IMG/VR virus record: IMGVR_UViG_3300021379_001631
Location: 1 to 31,409 of that record
Length of the DNA stretch: 31,409 nucleotides
Origin: a virus
Direction: 5' to 3' (one strand)
Shown here: positions 22,147 to 29,983 of the stretch, piece by piece
How positions within the stretch are numbered: the first letter of the stretch is position 1
Layout of the letters: every line of letters starts with the position of its first letter
Program-made: the position numbers and the translations under genes
Notes under the pieces: model-generated
The model's input: only the letters and a program-made list of their open reading frames with translations
Database searches by the model: none
What the model was told of the DNA's origin: nothing

Positions 22147-23481
22147 ATGGAAGATTGGGCAAGTGCTTTAGCCGAGTGCATAGAGGCTGAAAATCAAGCA
22201 TTCGGCGAAACCATACAGATTCGTGGAAAAAACTTAAAGGCTTCCCTCGGCACATCTCAGCAGGGGGAAGCCTTTGAAGTTGGTGGGTATCTTGACACGG
22301 ATACGCTGAACATCGTTTTGCCTGCAAGTGAATTGCTGCAAGTGGGCGACCCACCTGACATCAATGAAATAATTGAAATACGCAACAGGGGCTATCGTGT
22401 GCAAATGCGTAGAACCTTGGAAGCAGGGCACGGGTATGAACTACAGGTAGCATTAGTCCCACAATATATCCCAGAACGACCTACAGAACCGATTTATATT
22501 ACTCCTGACATTGTCAGCGAGTTGGGTGCATGGATAATTCCTGCAAGACCTACGGAGGTGCATTCATTGGCAAGACCAGTGCAACCTAGTGAGGTGCAAA
22601 TTTTGCAATCTCCAAGGATACCCAACGATTTAGAAGTTGGTATTATACCAGATGCACCAAGCGATATTGAAACTGCAAAAAGCCCTGATGCACCAAGTGA
22701 ACTTGAAATAGCACAATCCCCAATTAAACCCCACCAACTGCAAGCAGAAACTTTGTTGTGGACACCTGCACAAACAACAACATTAGCTTGGTATGATGCA
22801 GCAGATGAAGAATCGGTCATATCCAATTCTCACCCTGTAATTAGATGGGAAGATAAAAGTGGTAACGCATACCACTTGACTCCCGACTCAACTCAGAGTC
22901 CAGAAACGGGTCATAGAAAAATTAACAACCTGAATGCGATTGAATTTGTTCCAACCGATAACCTTATAAATACGGACATTAGCCACGACCAAACAAGTAG
23001 CCCCTTGTTCATGGCATTCATTATTAACATTGATAGTCCACAAGATGGGGGCAACACAATATTCAACGGAACAGGGGTTACTACAAAAGGCCACCGCTTA
23101 TTCCTGTCAGAGTTGAATACTGCTAACTCATATCAGGTCATGGGTGGGGATTATGTCAATAATATTCCTGGGTTTTACGGAACTGCAATAGACTCTGTAG
23201 ATACTATGCTTATGCTCAAGATACATGGAGCAAACTCAAGGCTGCGTATAGATGGCACACAAACGGGCACGGGTAATACAGGAACCGTACAGATGACTCA
23301 ATTTGAGCTTGGTGTGAATGAAGTTAATGGAAGAGACTTTGATGGTTTGATGGGGGAAATTGTTTTATTCACTGGTGCATCGGACGAAGAAAAAATTGAA
23401 GGATATTTGGCGCACAAATGGGGATTGGTAAGTGCCCTGCCTGCAACCCACCCATACAAAACAAACCCACCTTTACAATGA
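22147..23481 (+). CDS. Head-tail joining protein fused to repeat stalk and LamG-like adhesin
   Basis: The product has 444 residues. Residues 1-~105 match the layout of gpFII/head-tail joining proteins (MEDWASALAECIEAENQAFGE at the start, then GDPPDINEIIEIRNRGYRVQMRR), which sit at the head-tail junction. Residues ~120-203 are seven 12-residue P-x-x-P-[SD]-x-[LVI] units. Residues ~210-440 form a LamG/concanavalin-like domain (TTLAWYDAADEE, IRWEDKSGNAYHLT, GEIVLFTGAS, IEGYLAHKWGL). The stalk and adhesin parts resemble those of the tail fibre at 132-2945. The protein probably projects a glycan-binding arm from the neck. Its stop overlaps the next start (ATGA). Confidence 0.78.
   Translation: MEDWASALAECIEAENQAFGETIQIRGKNLKASLGTSQQGEAFEVGGYLDTDTLNIVLPASELLQVGDPPDINEIIEIRNRGYRVQMRRTLEAGHGYELQVALVPQYIPERPTEPIYITPDIVSELGAWIIPARPTEVHSLARPVQPSEVQILQSPRIPNDLEVGIIPDAPSDIETAKSPDAPSELEIAQSPIKPHQLQAETLLWTPAQTTTLAWYDAADEESVISNSHPVIRWEDKSGNAYHLTPDSTQSPETGHRKINNLNAIEFVPTDNLINTDISHDQTSSPLFMAFIINIDSPQDGGNTIFNGTGVTTKGHRLFLSELNTANSYQVMGGDYVNNIPGFYGTAIDSVDTMLMLKIHGANSRLRIDGTQTGTGNTGTVQMTQFELGVNEVNGRDFDGLMGEIVLFTGASDEEKIEGYLAHKWGLVSALPATHPYKTNPPLQ
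22504..22755 (+). repeat. Seven 36-bp coding repeats (12-residue P-x-x-P stalk), second gene
   Basis: Seven 12-codon units start at 22504 (degenerate), 22540, 22576, 22612, 22648, 22684 and 22720, encoding for example PVQPSEVQILQS and PDAPSELEIAQS. They have the same period, Pro spacing and hydrophobic position 7 as the repeats at 753-1004, but different codons, so they are old or under protein-level selection. Confidence 0.9.
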
Positions 23482-23918
23482 GCGATTATCTGCAATTCGA
23501 AACCAATTTAGAATCAGGATTGGTTACAACCCTGTTGGGTGCAGGCATAAAAGCAGAAGTTAGCAGGGACTTAACCCAACTTGGAGCATCCAATGTCCAG
23601 GTCAGCTTGCAATACATGGGCGCTAGGGAAGATTCACGCAAACTGCACAAGAATTACCAAGAGTATGATTTGCACCAGGCAGCAGTACAAATACAGGTTG
23701 TCACTTATCGAGATAACTTTGGAGACCATCACAGGATGCTCGGGCAAATACGGGAAATAATGTTAAACCACAAGCAACCATTCGGCAAAAAGTGGTACCA
23801 TGTTTATGACATAAAACCCTTGAGCACAGAGCAGTTTAATGACGAAGAAACAAATACAGACCAAACCACATTGAGTTACGAAATAACTTTCCAACTGCAT
23901 TTTGCAAACTTGGAGTAG
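23478..23918 (+). CDS. Tail terminator / tail completion protein
   Basis: The product has 146 residues from ATG 23478 (overlapping the previous stop). Position between the head-tail joining gene and the tail tube gene, size, and the alternating beta-alpha texture (SNVQVSLQYMGARED, AAVQIQVVTYRD, HRMLGQIREIML, LSYEITFQLHF) match lambda gpU-like tail terminators. These proteins cap the tail tube and join it to the neck. Assignment rests on synteny and length rather than a signature. The stop TAG is inside intergenic element copy 3. Confidence 0.65.
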   Translation: MSDYLQFETNLESGLVTTLLGAGIKAEVSRDLTQLGASNVQVSLQYMGAREDSRKLHKNYQEYDLHQAAVQIQVVTYRDNFGDHHRMLGQIREIMLNHKQPFGKKWYHVYDIKPLSTEQFNDEETNTDQTTLSYEITFQLHFANLE

Positions 23919-23935
23919 ACACAGACACCTTATAC
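23914..23935 (+). promoter_or_regulatory. 22-bp conserved intergenic element, copy 3
   Basis: AGTAGAC starts at 23914 (the upstream TAG stop is within it) and ACCTT lies at element positions 14-18. It shares ACACCTTA with copy 1. At the position where the other three copies have ATG this copy reads AGA, and the tail tube gene starts 27 bp further on at 23963. Confidence 0.65.
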
Positions 23936-23962
23936 AGAACCTTATTTAATAATTTATACATC

Positions 23963-24331
23963 ATGGCTAATCACGATAACATCACTATTGACGGAGATAA
24001 CTATCAATTTGGGGGTCTTGTTACCACTATTAACGGGCAGCAATATATCTTCCAAGAACTTACCGTCTCCAACGGCACAAATGTAATTGAGCTTGAAGGC
24101 TCACAAGGCGAGGTAATTAGTCAGGTGTTTATCGGCAGACCCAAAGAGGCAAGCGGAACCGCAATCCTTGAAACCGATACTGCTCTTTTAGTTCGTGGAG
24201 ACGAATTTACTGCCGAGCTTGTTGCAGGGCAAGGCACATCAACTTTCCTCATTACAGAAACATCCATCAGTAAAAGCAACGGAGCATTCAGCACACAAAC
24301 ATTTTCCGCACGGGAAAAACTGAACCCCTAA
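23963..24331 (+). CDS. Major tail tube protein
   Basis: The product has 122 residues, predicted all-beta (NITIDGDNYQFGGLVTTING, VIELEGSQGEVISQVFIG, TFLITETSISKSNGAFSTQTF). Small beta-rich proteins in this exact position, between the tail terminator and the tail chaperone, are tail tube subunits that stack as hexamers around the tape measure. No strict signature is available. It has a long A/T-rich leader that includes intergenic element copy 3. Confidence 0.7.
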   Translation: MANHDNITIDGDNYQFGGLVTTINGQQYIFQELTVSNGTNVIELEGSQGEVISQVFIGRPKEASGTAILETDTALLVRGDEFTAELVAGQGTSTFLITETSISKSNGAFSTQTFSAREKLNP

Positions 24332-24931
24332 TTGGCTTTTTCAGAAGATATAGCAAAAGCCTTGGAGCAATCCAAGGTTTATGAGTCAGAGGCTTGGCTT
24401 AACCAAAATACCAACATCTGCGGAATAGAAATCCGACAGATGACCCTATACGACTTTTATGTACTTGACGGGGTTGAAAGCCCATTTCTGTCAAAGCAAG
24501 AATATACGGTAGGTGATATAGCAGTGTTTCTATGGATTCTAAGCACCAAGCATTCAAAAGAATCAGCAGATCAAAAAAAATTTGCAGAAGAAATCCACGA
24601 GATTAAAATCTTGGAAGCAGAAAAAGGCATTCTAGAATACATAGAAGCAACCTTCAATGATGCCGACACTCTGGTAGAACAAAAAAAAGACAAGGCGTAT
24701 GCCCCATACATTGCTTATCAAATTGATTTGTATGCGAAAGAGTACGGGTGGAGCATTGAACAAATCATGCAAATACCCTTACGGCAGTTGTTCCAACTTA
24801 ATACCGTTATTGGTTCACGATATGCAAAACAATCAGGCAACCAATATACCAAAATGACAAGGGTGGAAGCAATGGAAGCTAAAGCAATTTTGGACGAAGT
24901 AAAAAAACAAAAACAACCAAGGCACAACTGA
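24332..24931 (+). CDS. Tail assembly chaperone-like protein
   Basis: The product has 199 residues, helical and acidic, directly upstream of the tape measure gene, the standard place of the tail assembly chaperone (lambda G). The start is a TTG at 24332, the base after the tube gene's TAA; no nearby ATG fits. The last codons contain a run of seven A (24901-24907) in the arrangement GTA AAA AAA CAA that could slip, but alternative frames end within 12 codons, so a lambda-like G/GT fusion is not supported. Confidence 0.6.
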   Translation: MAFSEDIAKALEQSKVYESEAWLNQNTNICGIEIRQMTLYDFYVLDGVESPFLSKQEYTVGDIAVFLWILSTKHSKESADQKKFAEEIHEIKILEAEKGILEYIEATFNDADTLVEQKKDKAYAPYIAYQIDLYAKEYGWSIEQIMQIPLRQLFQLNTVIGSRYAKQSGNQYTKMTRVEAMEAKAILDEVKKQKQPRHN

Positions 24932-24953
24932 AGTAGACGATTGAACCTTTTGC
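24932..24953 (+). promoter_or_regulatory. 22-bp conserved intergenic element, copy 4
   Basis: AGTAGAC begins 1 base after the upstream TGA, ACCTT lies at element positions 14-18, and ATG of the tape measure gene follows at exactly +22. It shares ACCTTTTGCATGG with copy 2. Confidence 0.7.
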
Positions 24954-27728
24954 ATGGCATTTAGCGATCATGTAAAGGTTATATTCGGGGCAGACACCAA
25001 AGGTTTCCAGACTGAGCTTGGCAGGGCTCACGATAAGGCAAAACAATTCAAGAGCCAAATGGCAACCCTGCTCACAGGGGCATTGGGTGCAGCAGCTTTC
25101 CAAAAAGGAAGTGAAGCGGTTATAGATTATGGCACTACCTTGAGCAACATGGCCACAAGGCTAGGGGTCTCAACTGATTTTTTACAAAAATATAACTTTG
25201 CAGCGAACCAAAGTGGGGTAGAAACGAATGCTGCCAATGTCGCTTTACAAAGGTTTCTTCGCAGGGCAGCAGAAGCAAAAGAAAAAGGTGGACCACTCAA
25301 GGAAACCTTAGATAAACTTGGAATTGCTTTTACTGATGTAAATGGCAATGCCAAAAGTGGGGAAACTTTATTTCAAGATTTTGGTAAAGCACTTGGTGGG
25401 ATACAAGACCCTTCGGAAAAGCTAAGAACTGCGTTCCAATTCTTGGATACCGAAGGTGTTGCATTAACTCAAATGTTTAAGGATGCAACCAACCCGATTG
25501 AAGATATGGGCAAAGAAGCTGAGAGGCTAGGATTGGTTCTTAGTAGTGAGACAGTAGAAGACCTAAGGGCAGCAGGTGACGAACTAGATCGGCTAAAAAC
25601 AACCTTTGTAACATCATTAGCCCGTGGGCTTATTCCCTTCATTCGGAAATTATCAGAATTTAAAGAACCAATTTCAGCGGTAATACAAAAGTTCGGGGAG
25701 TGGGCTCCAAAAATTGGTGCAGTAGTAGCAGTACTGGTTGCCCTTAAAACTGCTTTGGGAATCAAAGCGATTATAGCAGGTGTTGCCGTAGCAGTTGGTG
25801 GGCTTGGAACTGCCATAGTTACATTGAAAAATGCGATGCTCGCATTGAATGTAGTTATCAATAAAAATGGGTTTACAAGATTAGCAGCAGTTATATCAGG
25901 TGTTGCAGCAGTGGCAATAACCGCACTGGCTGACAAGTTCGGTCTCTTTGAAGCAAAGGTAGAAGATACGGCAAACAAAATGCAGCAGAAATTGAATCCA
26001 CAAATTGATGGATTAAAAAACAAAATAGCTGCTACACAGGCAGAAACTGAAAAACTTAGGCAAGAGTTGCAAAAACTAAACGAAGTTGAAGTTAAACTTG
26101 GGATTGACCAACTAGAACTAAACCTTGTGAACGCAGGTGCAGCAGTTCAGAAAAATATAGAAGCACTTAAAAAACAGATAGAGCAGCAAAAAAAGACAGT
26201 AGATGCAGCACAAGAGCATGTATGGAAGTTAGAAGACCAGAATGCAGCAACTGAAGATGTGAGTGATGCAACCACTGCACTACTTAGAGAGAAACAAAAC
26301 CTCGCCAACCAAGAAAACAATTTAGAAAAACTGCTCAAAAAACATTTCGATATTGAAAAAGAACGGAAAGGGTTGATGGAGCAAATAAACCAACTGCGAC
26401 AAGCTGAAGCACTTGGTATGAAGGACTTATTCGATGGAAGCAACAAAGTTACAATTGAGTTGCGAAGGCAGAAAGAAATAAACGATGCTTTAAAGGAAGG
26501 TGGAGAAAAACTTGTTGAACAAGTTAAAGAACGGCATGAGTTTGAAAATAAGGTAAAAGAACTTGTTACCAACGGCAAAATGGAAATGAAAGATGCCGTA
26601 AAAATAGCAGGGGATTTGGTTCAAAAGAAGGGCGAAAACAAAGACTTGTTGGATAAAATAAAAGAGGCCGAAAAAGCAGCAAAACAAGTAGCAGACCAAC
26701 GGGACGGGGTAGAAGGTGCAATATTAGAAAAACTGAGGCAACAACTGGCACAACAAAAACTGAACCGCTTGGAAGCAGACAAGCAACTCCAAGTTTTGCA
26801 GCTACAAGCAGCAGGTCAAAACGATAAAGCCATAGCATTGCAAGCTCAGTTCGATAAAGAAAAACAAATACTGCAAGTGATGCAGCAACAAGGGCTAAAC
26901 CTCCAACAAGCAAAAGCACAAATTGAACAAAAAGAACGACTAGAAAACCAAGTCAAGCTGAACATTATTGACCAACAAATTGAAGAAAAAAAGATGGGCG
27001 GTATTCGGGAACTTGCCCAAAGAAGAATTAAGGATGGCATTGATGCGGAAGAAAAAGCTCAAATCAGAAAAGCCAAAAAAATCGTGTTTTTAGAAGATCA
27101 AATATTGGCAAAAAAAGATGAGCAAAACGACCTTGCAGTAAAGCAGGTCGCGGAGTGGGAAAAAATCAAACTCAGGGAAGTATCCTTATTATTAGATGAT
27201 GCTACTGCCGAAGATTTGGAAGAACTGCAAAGAGAAAAATTGCAACTTGTTGATAATCATGCCCAACAAATGGCAGCACTCCAGGCAGCCCAGGCACAAA
27301 TCCAAGCCGATCAAAATGCAGCACAAGCAGCAGCGATAGCAGACAGGGCAGCAATCGCAAAAGATGGAGCAGATATTGCCAAAAAAATCAAAGATGTTAA
27401 TGATGCAGCAGTTCAAGAAATGGCAGCAGTGGGTGACAAGCAGGTGCAAAAGCTCGATCAAATAAATAACAACCCTGCCGTAAAGGATGCAGTAAAAGAC
27501 ACAAAGCAAACATTAGACACAACCATTAAAGATTGTTGTAAAGCAATAGTAGAAGCAATCAATAACATCAAAATTACTGCAAGCGGTTCGGGCGGTTCTG
27601 CTTCTTCACCAACACCTCAACCGCCAAATGTGATAAACCAAATCACCGTAAATATTAAAAGCGAATTGAAAGAAAAAACCCAAGAAGACATACTGCGAAC
27701 TCTGAAGGGTTATTTCGTGAATCAGTGA
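24954..27728 (+). CDS. Tail tape measure protein
   Basis: The product has 924 residues, the second longest in the window. The N-terminal ~240 residues (VKVIFGADTKGFQTELGRAH, GALGAAAFQKGSEAVIDYGT) are a conserved tape-measure start. Residues ~252-330 are strongly hydrophobic and Gly/Ala/Val-rich, the usual membrane-inserting part. Residues ~345-840 are almost entirely Gln/Lys/Glu-rich coiled coil. It sets tail length: at about 0.15 nm per residue the tail would be near 140 nm. No lysozyme or peptidase domain was seen. Long open frames on the opposite strand here are shadows of this composition. Confidence 0.93.
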   Translation: MAFSDHVKVIFGADTKGFQTELGRAHDKAKQFKSQMATLLTGALGAAAFQKGSEAVIDYGTTLSNMATRLGVSTDFLQKYNFAANQSGVETNAANVALQRFLRRAAEAKEKGGPLKETLDKLGIAFTDVNGNAKSGETLFQDFGKALGGIQDPSEKLRTAFQFLDTEGVALTQMFKDATNPIEDMGKEAERLGLVLSSETVEDLRAAGDELDRLKTTFVTSLARGLIPFIRKLSEFKEPISAVIQKFGEWAPKIGAVVAVLVALKTALGIKAIIAGVAVAVGGLGTAIVTLKNAMLALNVVINKNGFTRLAAVISGVAAVAITALADKFGLFEAKVEDTANKMQQKLNPQIDGLKNKIAATQAETEKLRQELQKLNEVEVKLGIDQLELNLVNAGAAVQKNIEALKKQIEQQKKTVDAAQEHVWKLEDQNAATEDVSDATTALLREKQNLANQENNLEKLLKKHFDIEKERKGLMEQINQLRQAEALGMKDLFDGSNKVTIELRRQKEINDALKEGGEKLVEQVKERHEFENKVKELVTNGKMEMKDAVKIAGDLVQKKGENKDLLDKIKEAEKAAKQVADQRDGVEGAILEKLRQQLAQQKLNRLEADKQLQVLQLQAAGQNDKAIALQAQFDKEKQILQVMQQQGLNLQQAKAQIEQKERLENQVKLNIIDQQIEEKKMGGIRELAQRRIKDGIDAEEKAQIRKAKKIVFLEDQILAKKDEQNDLAVKQVAEWEKIKLREVSLLLDDATAEDLEELQREKLQLVDNHAQQMAALQAAQAQIQADQNAAQAAAIADRAAIAKDGADIAKKIKDVNDAAVQEMAAVGDKQVQKLDQINNNPAVKDAVKDTKQTLDTTIKDCCKAIVEAINNIKITASGSGGSASSPTPQPPNVINQITVNIKSELKEKTQEDILRTLKGYFVNQ

Positions 27729-28222
27729 TGCCAACAAAATACCAAATTCTCAATGTACTTGCAGATCATGCCACCAGGTTGGTTTTGAATGTATCAAACC
27801 TTGATGGCAGTGAAGCAAAAAAACAAAAAAAAGTAGCAGAAGATTTTCAGGCAAAATTACAAGACCTTGAAAAGCAAGTTTACGAATCACGAAAAGCAGA
27901 AAGAGGTTATTCCAAACTAGAGCGGATTCTAAAACAGTTAGAAGTTTTAGAAGAGAAAAAACAACTTGCTCAAGCTAAAGGGATTACGAAAGCATCAGAA
28001 GAATACGATAGAGCAATAGCAAATTATACCAAAATGTACGACAGAATTATTGATGAAGGCAAAACTGGTCAACAACTCCGTGCAGAAAAAATTGCTGAAA
28101 GAAGACTGGAGCCACAAAAATACCGAGAGATGCAAAAAGAAGCAAATATTCAAAGGATGAACGAAAAGAAAGTTGGAAAAGGTTTGAAAAGGGCAAGGTA
28201 TATTTTACAGGAAAATTCATGA
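27728..28222 (+). CDS. Hypothetical coiled-coil tail protein
   Basis: The product has 164 residues from ATG 27728 (TGATG overlap with the tape measure stop). It is highly charged and helical throughout, with long heptad-like stretches (QAKLQDLEKQVYESRKAERG, LERILKQLEVLEEKKQLAQA) and a basic C-terminus. Position right after the tape measure indicates a distal tail or tail-assembly protein. No family recognised. Confidence 0.65.
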   Translation: MPTKYQILNVLADHATRLVLNVSNLDGSEAKKQKKVAEDFQAKLQDLEKQVYESRKAERGYSKLERILKQLEVLEEKKQLAQAKGITKASEEYDRAIANYTKMYDRIIDEGKTGQQLRAEKIAERRLEPQKYREMQKEANIQRMNEKKVGKGLKRARYILQENS

Positions 28223-28632
28223 GTACATCAAAAATCAGTCTACTTGCTACAAATGCTGCACAATCTTTGGGCAACAAAAAAATACAACCAAAGCAGGAAC
28301 AATATACTGGTTTGCTTGGTACTAACGAAACCAACAAAAATGAAGGCAAACCAACAAACGAAGGTTACCAAGGTTTTTTGGGTACATCCAACCCAGAAAC
28401 AAGCGAATCGAAAACAAGTGAGGGTACATACGAGGGGCTATTAGGTTTCAACCCAGAAAAAAGGTCAGAAACCAAGGTGCAGGGCGAAAAACGCCAAGCA
28501 TCAATAAAAAAAGATGAAGGGTTTATTGAAACCAAATACGATACACCTGAAACTAAAATGGGGACATCAAAATTATTTACCCAAAGCTTTGATAACGAGT
28601 ATTCCAAAACAAAAATTACAATCAAATTATGA
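28219..28632 (+). CDS. Low-complexity tail protein with three 21-residue repeats
   Basis: The product has 137 residues, rich in Lys, Glu, Thr and Ser and probably disordered. Three copies of the motif Y-x-G-[LF]-L-G start at residues 29, 50 and 71 (YTGLLGTN, YQGFLGTS, YEGLLGFN), exactly 21 residues apart. The same motif occurs once in the Cys-rich protein at 29983 (YQGFMGFG). Coupled by ATGA at both ends. It may act as a linear-motif hub in tail-tip assembly; that is inference. Confidence 0.65.
   Translation: MSTSKISLLATNAAQSLGNKKIQPKQEQYTGLLGTNETNKNEGKPTNEGYQGFLGTSNPETSESKTSEGTYEGLLGFNPEKRSETKVQGEKRQASIKKDEGFIETKYDTPETKMGTSKLFTQSFDNEYSKTKITIKL
28303..28491 (+). repeat. Three 63-bp coding repeats (Y-x-G-[LF]-L-G units)
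   Basis: Three consecutive 21-codon units start at 28303, 28366 and 28429. Each opens with the hexapeptide Y-x-G-[LF]-L-G followed by a Thr/Ser/Glu/Lys-rich spacer; spacing is exact although the spacer sequence varies. Confidence 0.85.
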
Positions 28633-29597
28633 GCAGTGTCACGCCAATATATGATAGCCCAACCAAGTTTACAGAATACGAACCCGTTGGACCATTAACC
28701 GAAACAAGGATTGACCCCTTTGCATCCAATTTGGTTTTGTTAAAGCAAGACTATGTAATTGCTGCAAAGTTTTACAGAATACCACCGTATGGATGCACGC
28801 ATCATGAGCAGTTGAATGCTACATTGGTGAATGTGTCCCCAAGTGAAAACATCGGTGGGGGGTTAGTTCGCATCACTTGTACATTTGTGAAGGGCACACC
28901 TGCTGCTATTCATCGAGACACGGCAAGGACATACACCTTTCCTGGAGTCATAGTGCCAAGTATTACTGCCCGAGAAACTTACGAATATATCACAACCCTT
29001 GACCCTACAAAATGGGCAGCTACCCAAGTCGAATTTAATGTTGCAGGTGTAGATGAACCTTATGTGCATACGGTTTTCCAAAAAGAAGACAAAGAAGAAA
29101 GAACAAGAGACATAACCCTCCGAAATGTTGTATTAAGGGAACCACAAGCGATTACAGTTAATGTGACACAAAGAATTACATATTGCACAACTGCAACTCC
29201 AGTGGGCGTAAGTATAACAGGGCAAGGCGTAGAAGTTAGCAATGTGAGAAATTCAAGGTCAAGACACCCAAACAGGGTGGACATACCTGCCGATGATTTA
29301 AACGGAATACCTGAAACAAACCAAGCATTTGTAATTTATGGCAATAGCACAAGCCAAGCAGCAACTAATGTAGCCAATGAATTAGACAAAAAGAAAAGCC
29401 CACTGCATGTCAGGTTCGACTACCAAATCCCAACAATCAATAATGATGCCCAAATCACAGAATATTTGAGTGATACATCGAACCCAACAATTGGGGGGTA
29501 TTTTGGCAGAACCAGAATATATTTGGAAAGCACACAAATAGAGCAAATTAACGGGGCTTTATATAAATACACAGATGTTTTTACCACACCGAGATGA
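28629..29597 (+). CDS. Tail-tip structural protein, unrecognised family
   Basis: The product has 322 residues, mainly beta strands, without membrane segments. Segments such as FYRIPPYGCTHHEQLNATLV, VRITCTFVKGTP and EYITTLDPTKWAA suggest repeated beta-sandwich domains. It is coupled by ATGA to both neighbours in the cluster between tape measure and fibre, where siphoviruses encode distal tail and tail-tip proteins. Specific identity could not be assigned. Confidence 0.7.
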   Translation: MSSVTPIYDSPTKFTEYEPVGPLTETRIDPFASNLVLLKQDYVIAAKFYRIPPYGCTHHEQLNATLVNVSPSENIGGGLVRITCTFVKGTPAAIHRDTARTYTFPGVIVPSITARETYEYITTLDPTKWAATQVEFNVAGVDEPYVHTVFQKEDKEERTRDITLRNVVLREPQAITVNVTQRITYCTTATPVGVSITGQGVEVSNVRNSRSRHPNRVDIPADDLNGIPETNQAFVIYGNSTSQAATNVANELDKKKSPLHVRFDYQIPTINNDAQITEYLSDTSNPTIGGYFGRTRIYLESTQIEQINGALYKYTDVFTTPR

Positions 29598-29983
29598 GAA
29601 ATTTTTTTAATTCAGTAGCACAGGGGCAAACACCAACCTTATTAGAAGCTCAACAGGCAAATAAGGTTTATGCAGCACTAAACCAGTTAGCAAACATCAC
29701 CGTAGTAGATGCAGATAAAACTTCCATAGAATATACAATGGAAGGAATTAAAATCAAAATTGAAGACAAAACAAAAGGGTTAACAGATACGGTAACCTCC
29801 ATCAATGTGAAGTACCCACTTGTTGCAGAGCAAGAAGTGAGCCCTGAAGGAGTTGTTTACAATATTAAACTTGAAGGTTATACCCAATACATAAAATATT
29901 GTGGGGGGGAAGGGCATGTATTTTTCCTGAATCAAGATTACAACTCGAGCCAAGTACCATTGAACACATCGTTACTAGCTTAA
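29594..29983 (+). CDS. Small tail-tip protein
   Basis: The product has 129 residues: an N-terminal helical part (LLEAQQANKVYAALNQLANI) followed by beta strands. ATGA overlaps the previous gene and its TAA overlaps the next ATG. A run of seven G (29903-29909) near codons 104-106 lies beside an open -1 frame that continues into the downstream gene, so a slipped fusion product is conceivable. Family not recognised; similar small N-terminal helical segments are common in phage tail adaptor proteins. Confidence 0.65.
   Translation: MRNFFNSVAQGQTPTLLEAQQANKVYAALNQLANITVVDADKTSIEYTMEGIKIKIEDKTKGLTDTVTSINVKYPLVAEQEVSPEGVVYNIKLEGYTQYIKYCGGEGHVFFLNQDYNSSQVPLNTSLLA

Noticed and set aside
24899-24936. 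A7 run at the end of the tail chaperone gene as a G/GT-type programmed frameshift
   Set aside because: Zero frame ends at 24931, the -1 frame ends at 24936 after nine codons and the +1 frame ends within about a dozen codons, so no substantial extended chaperone domain could be made before the tape measure start at 24954.
25469-26578. Long open frames on the minus strand opposite the tape measure gene (about 184 and 143 codons), plus others up to 27509
   Set aside because: They lie wholly antisense to a Gln/Lys/Glu-rich coiled coil, give Ser/Phe/Leu-rich low-complexity products, and have no start context or terminators. They are shadows of composition.
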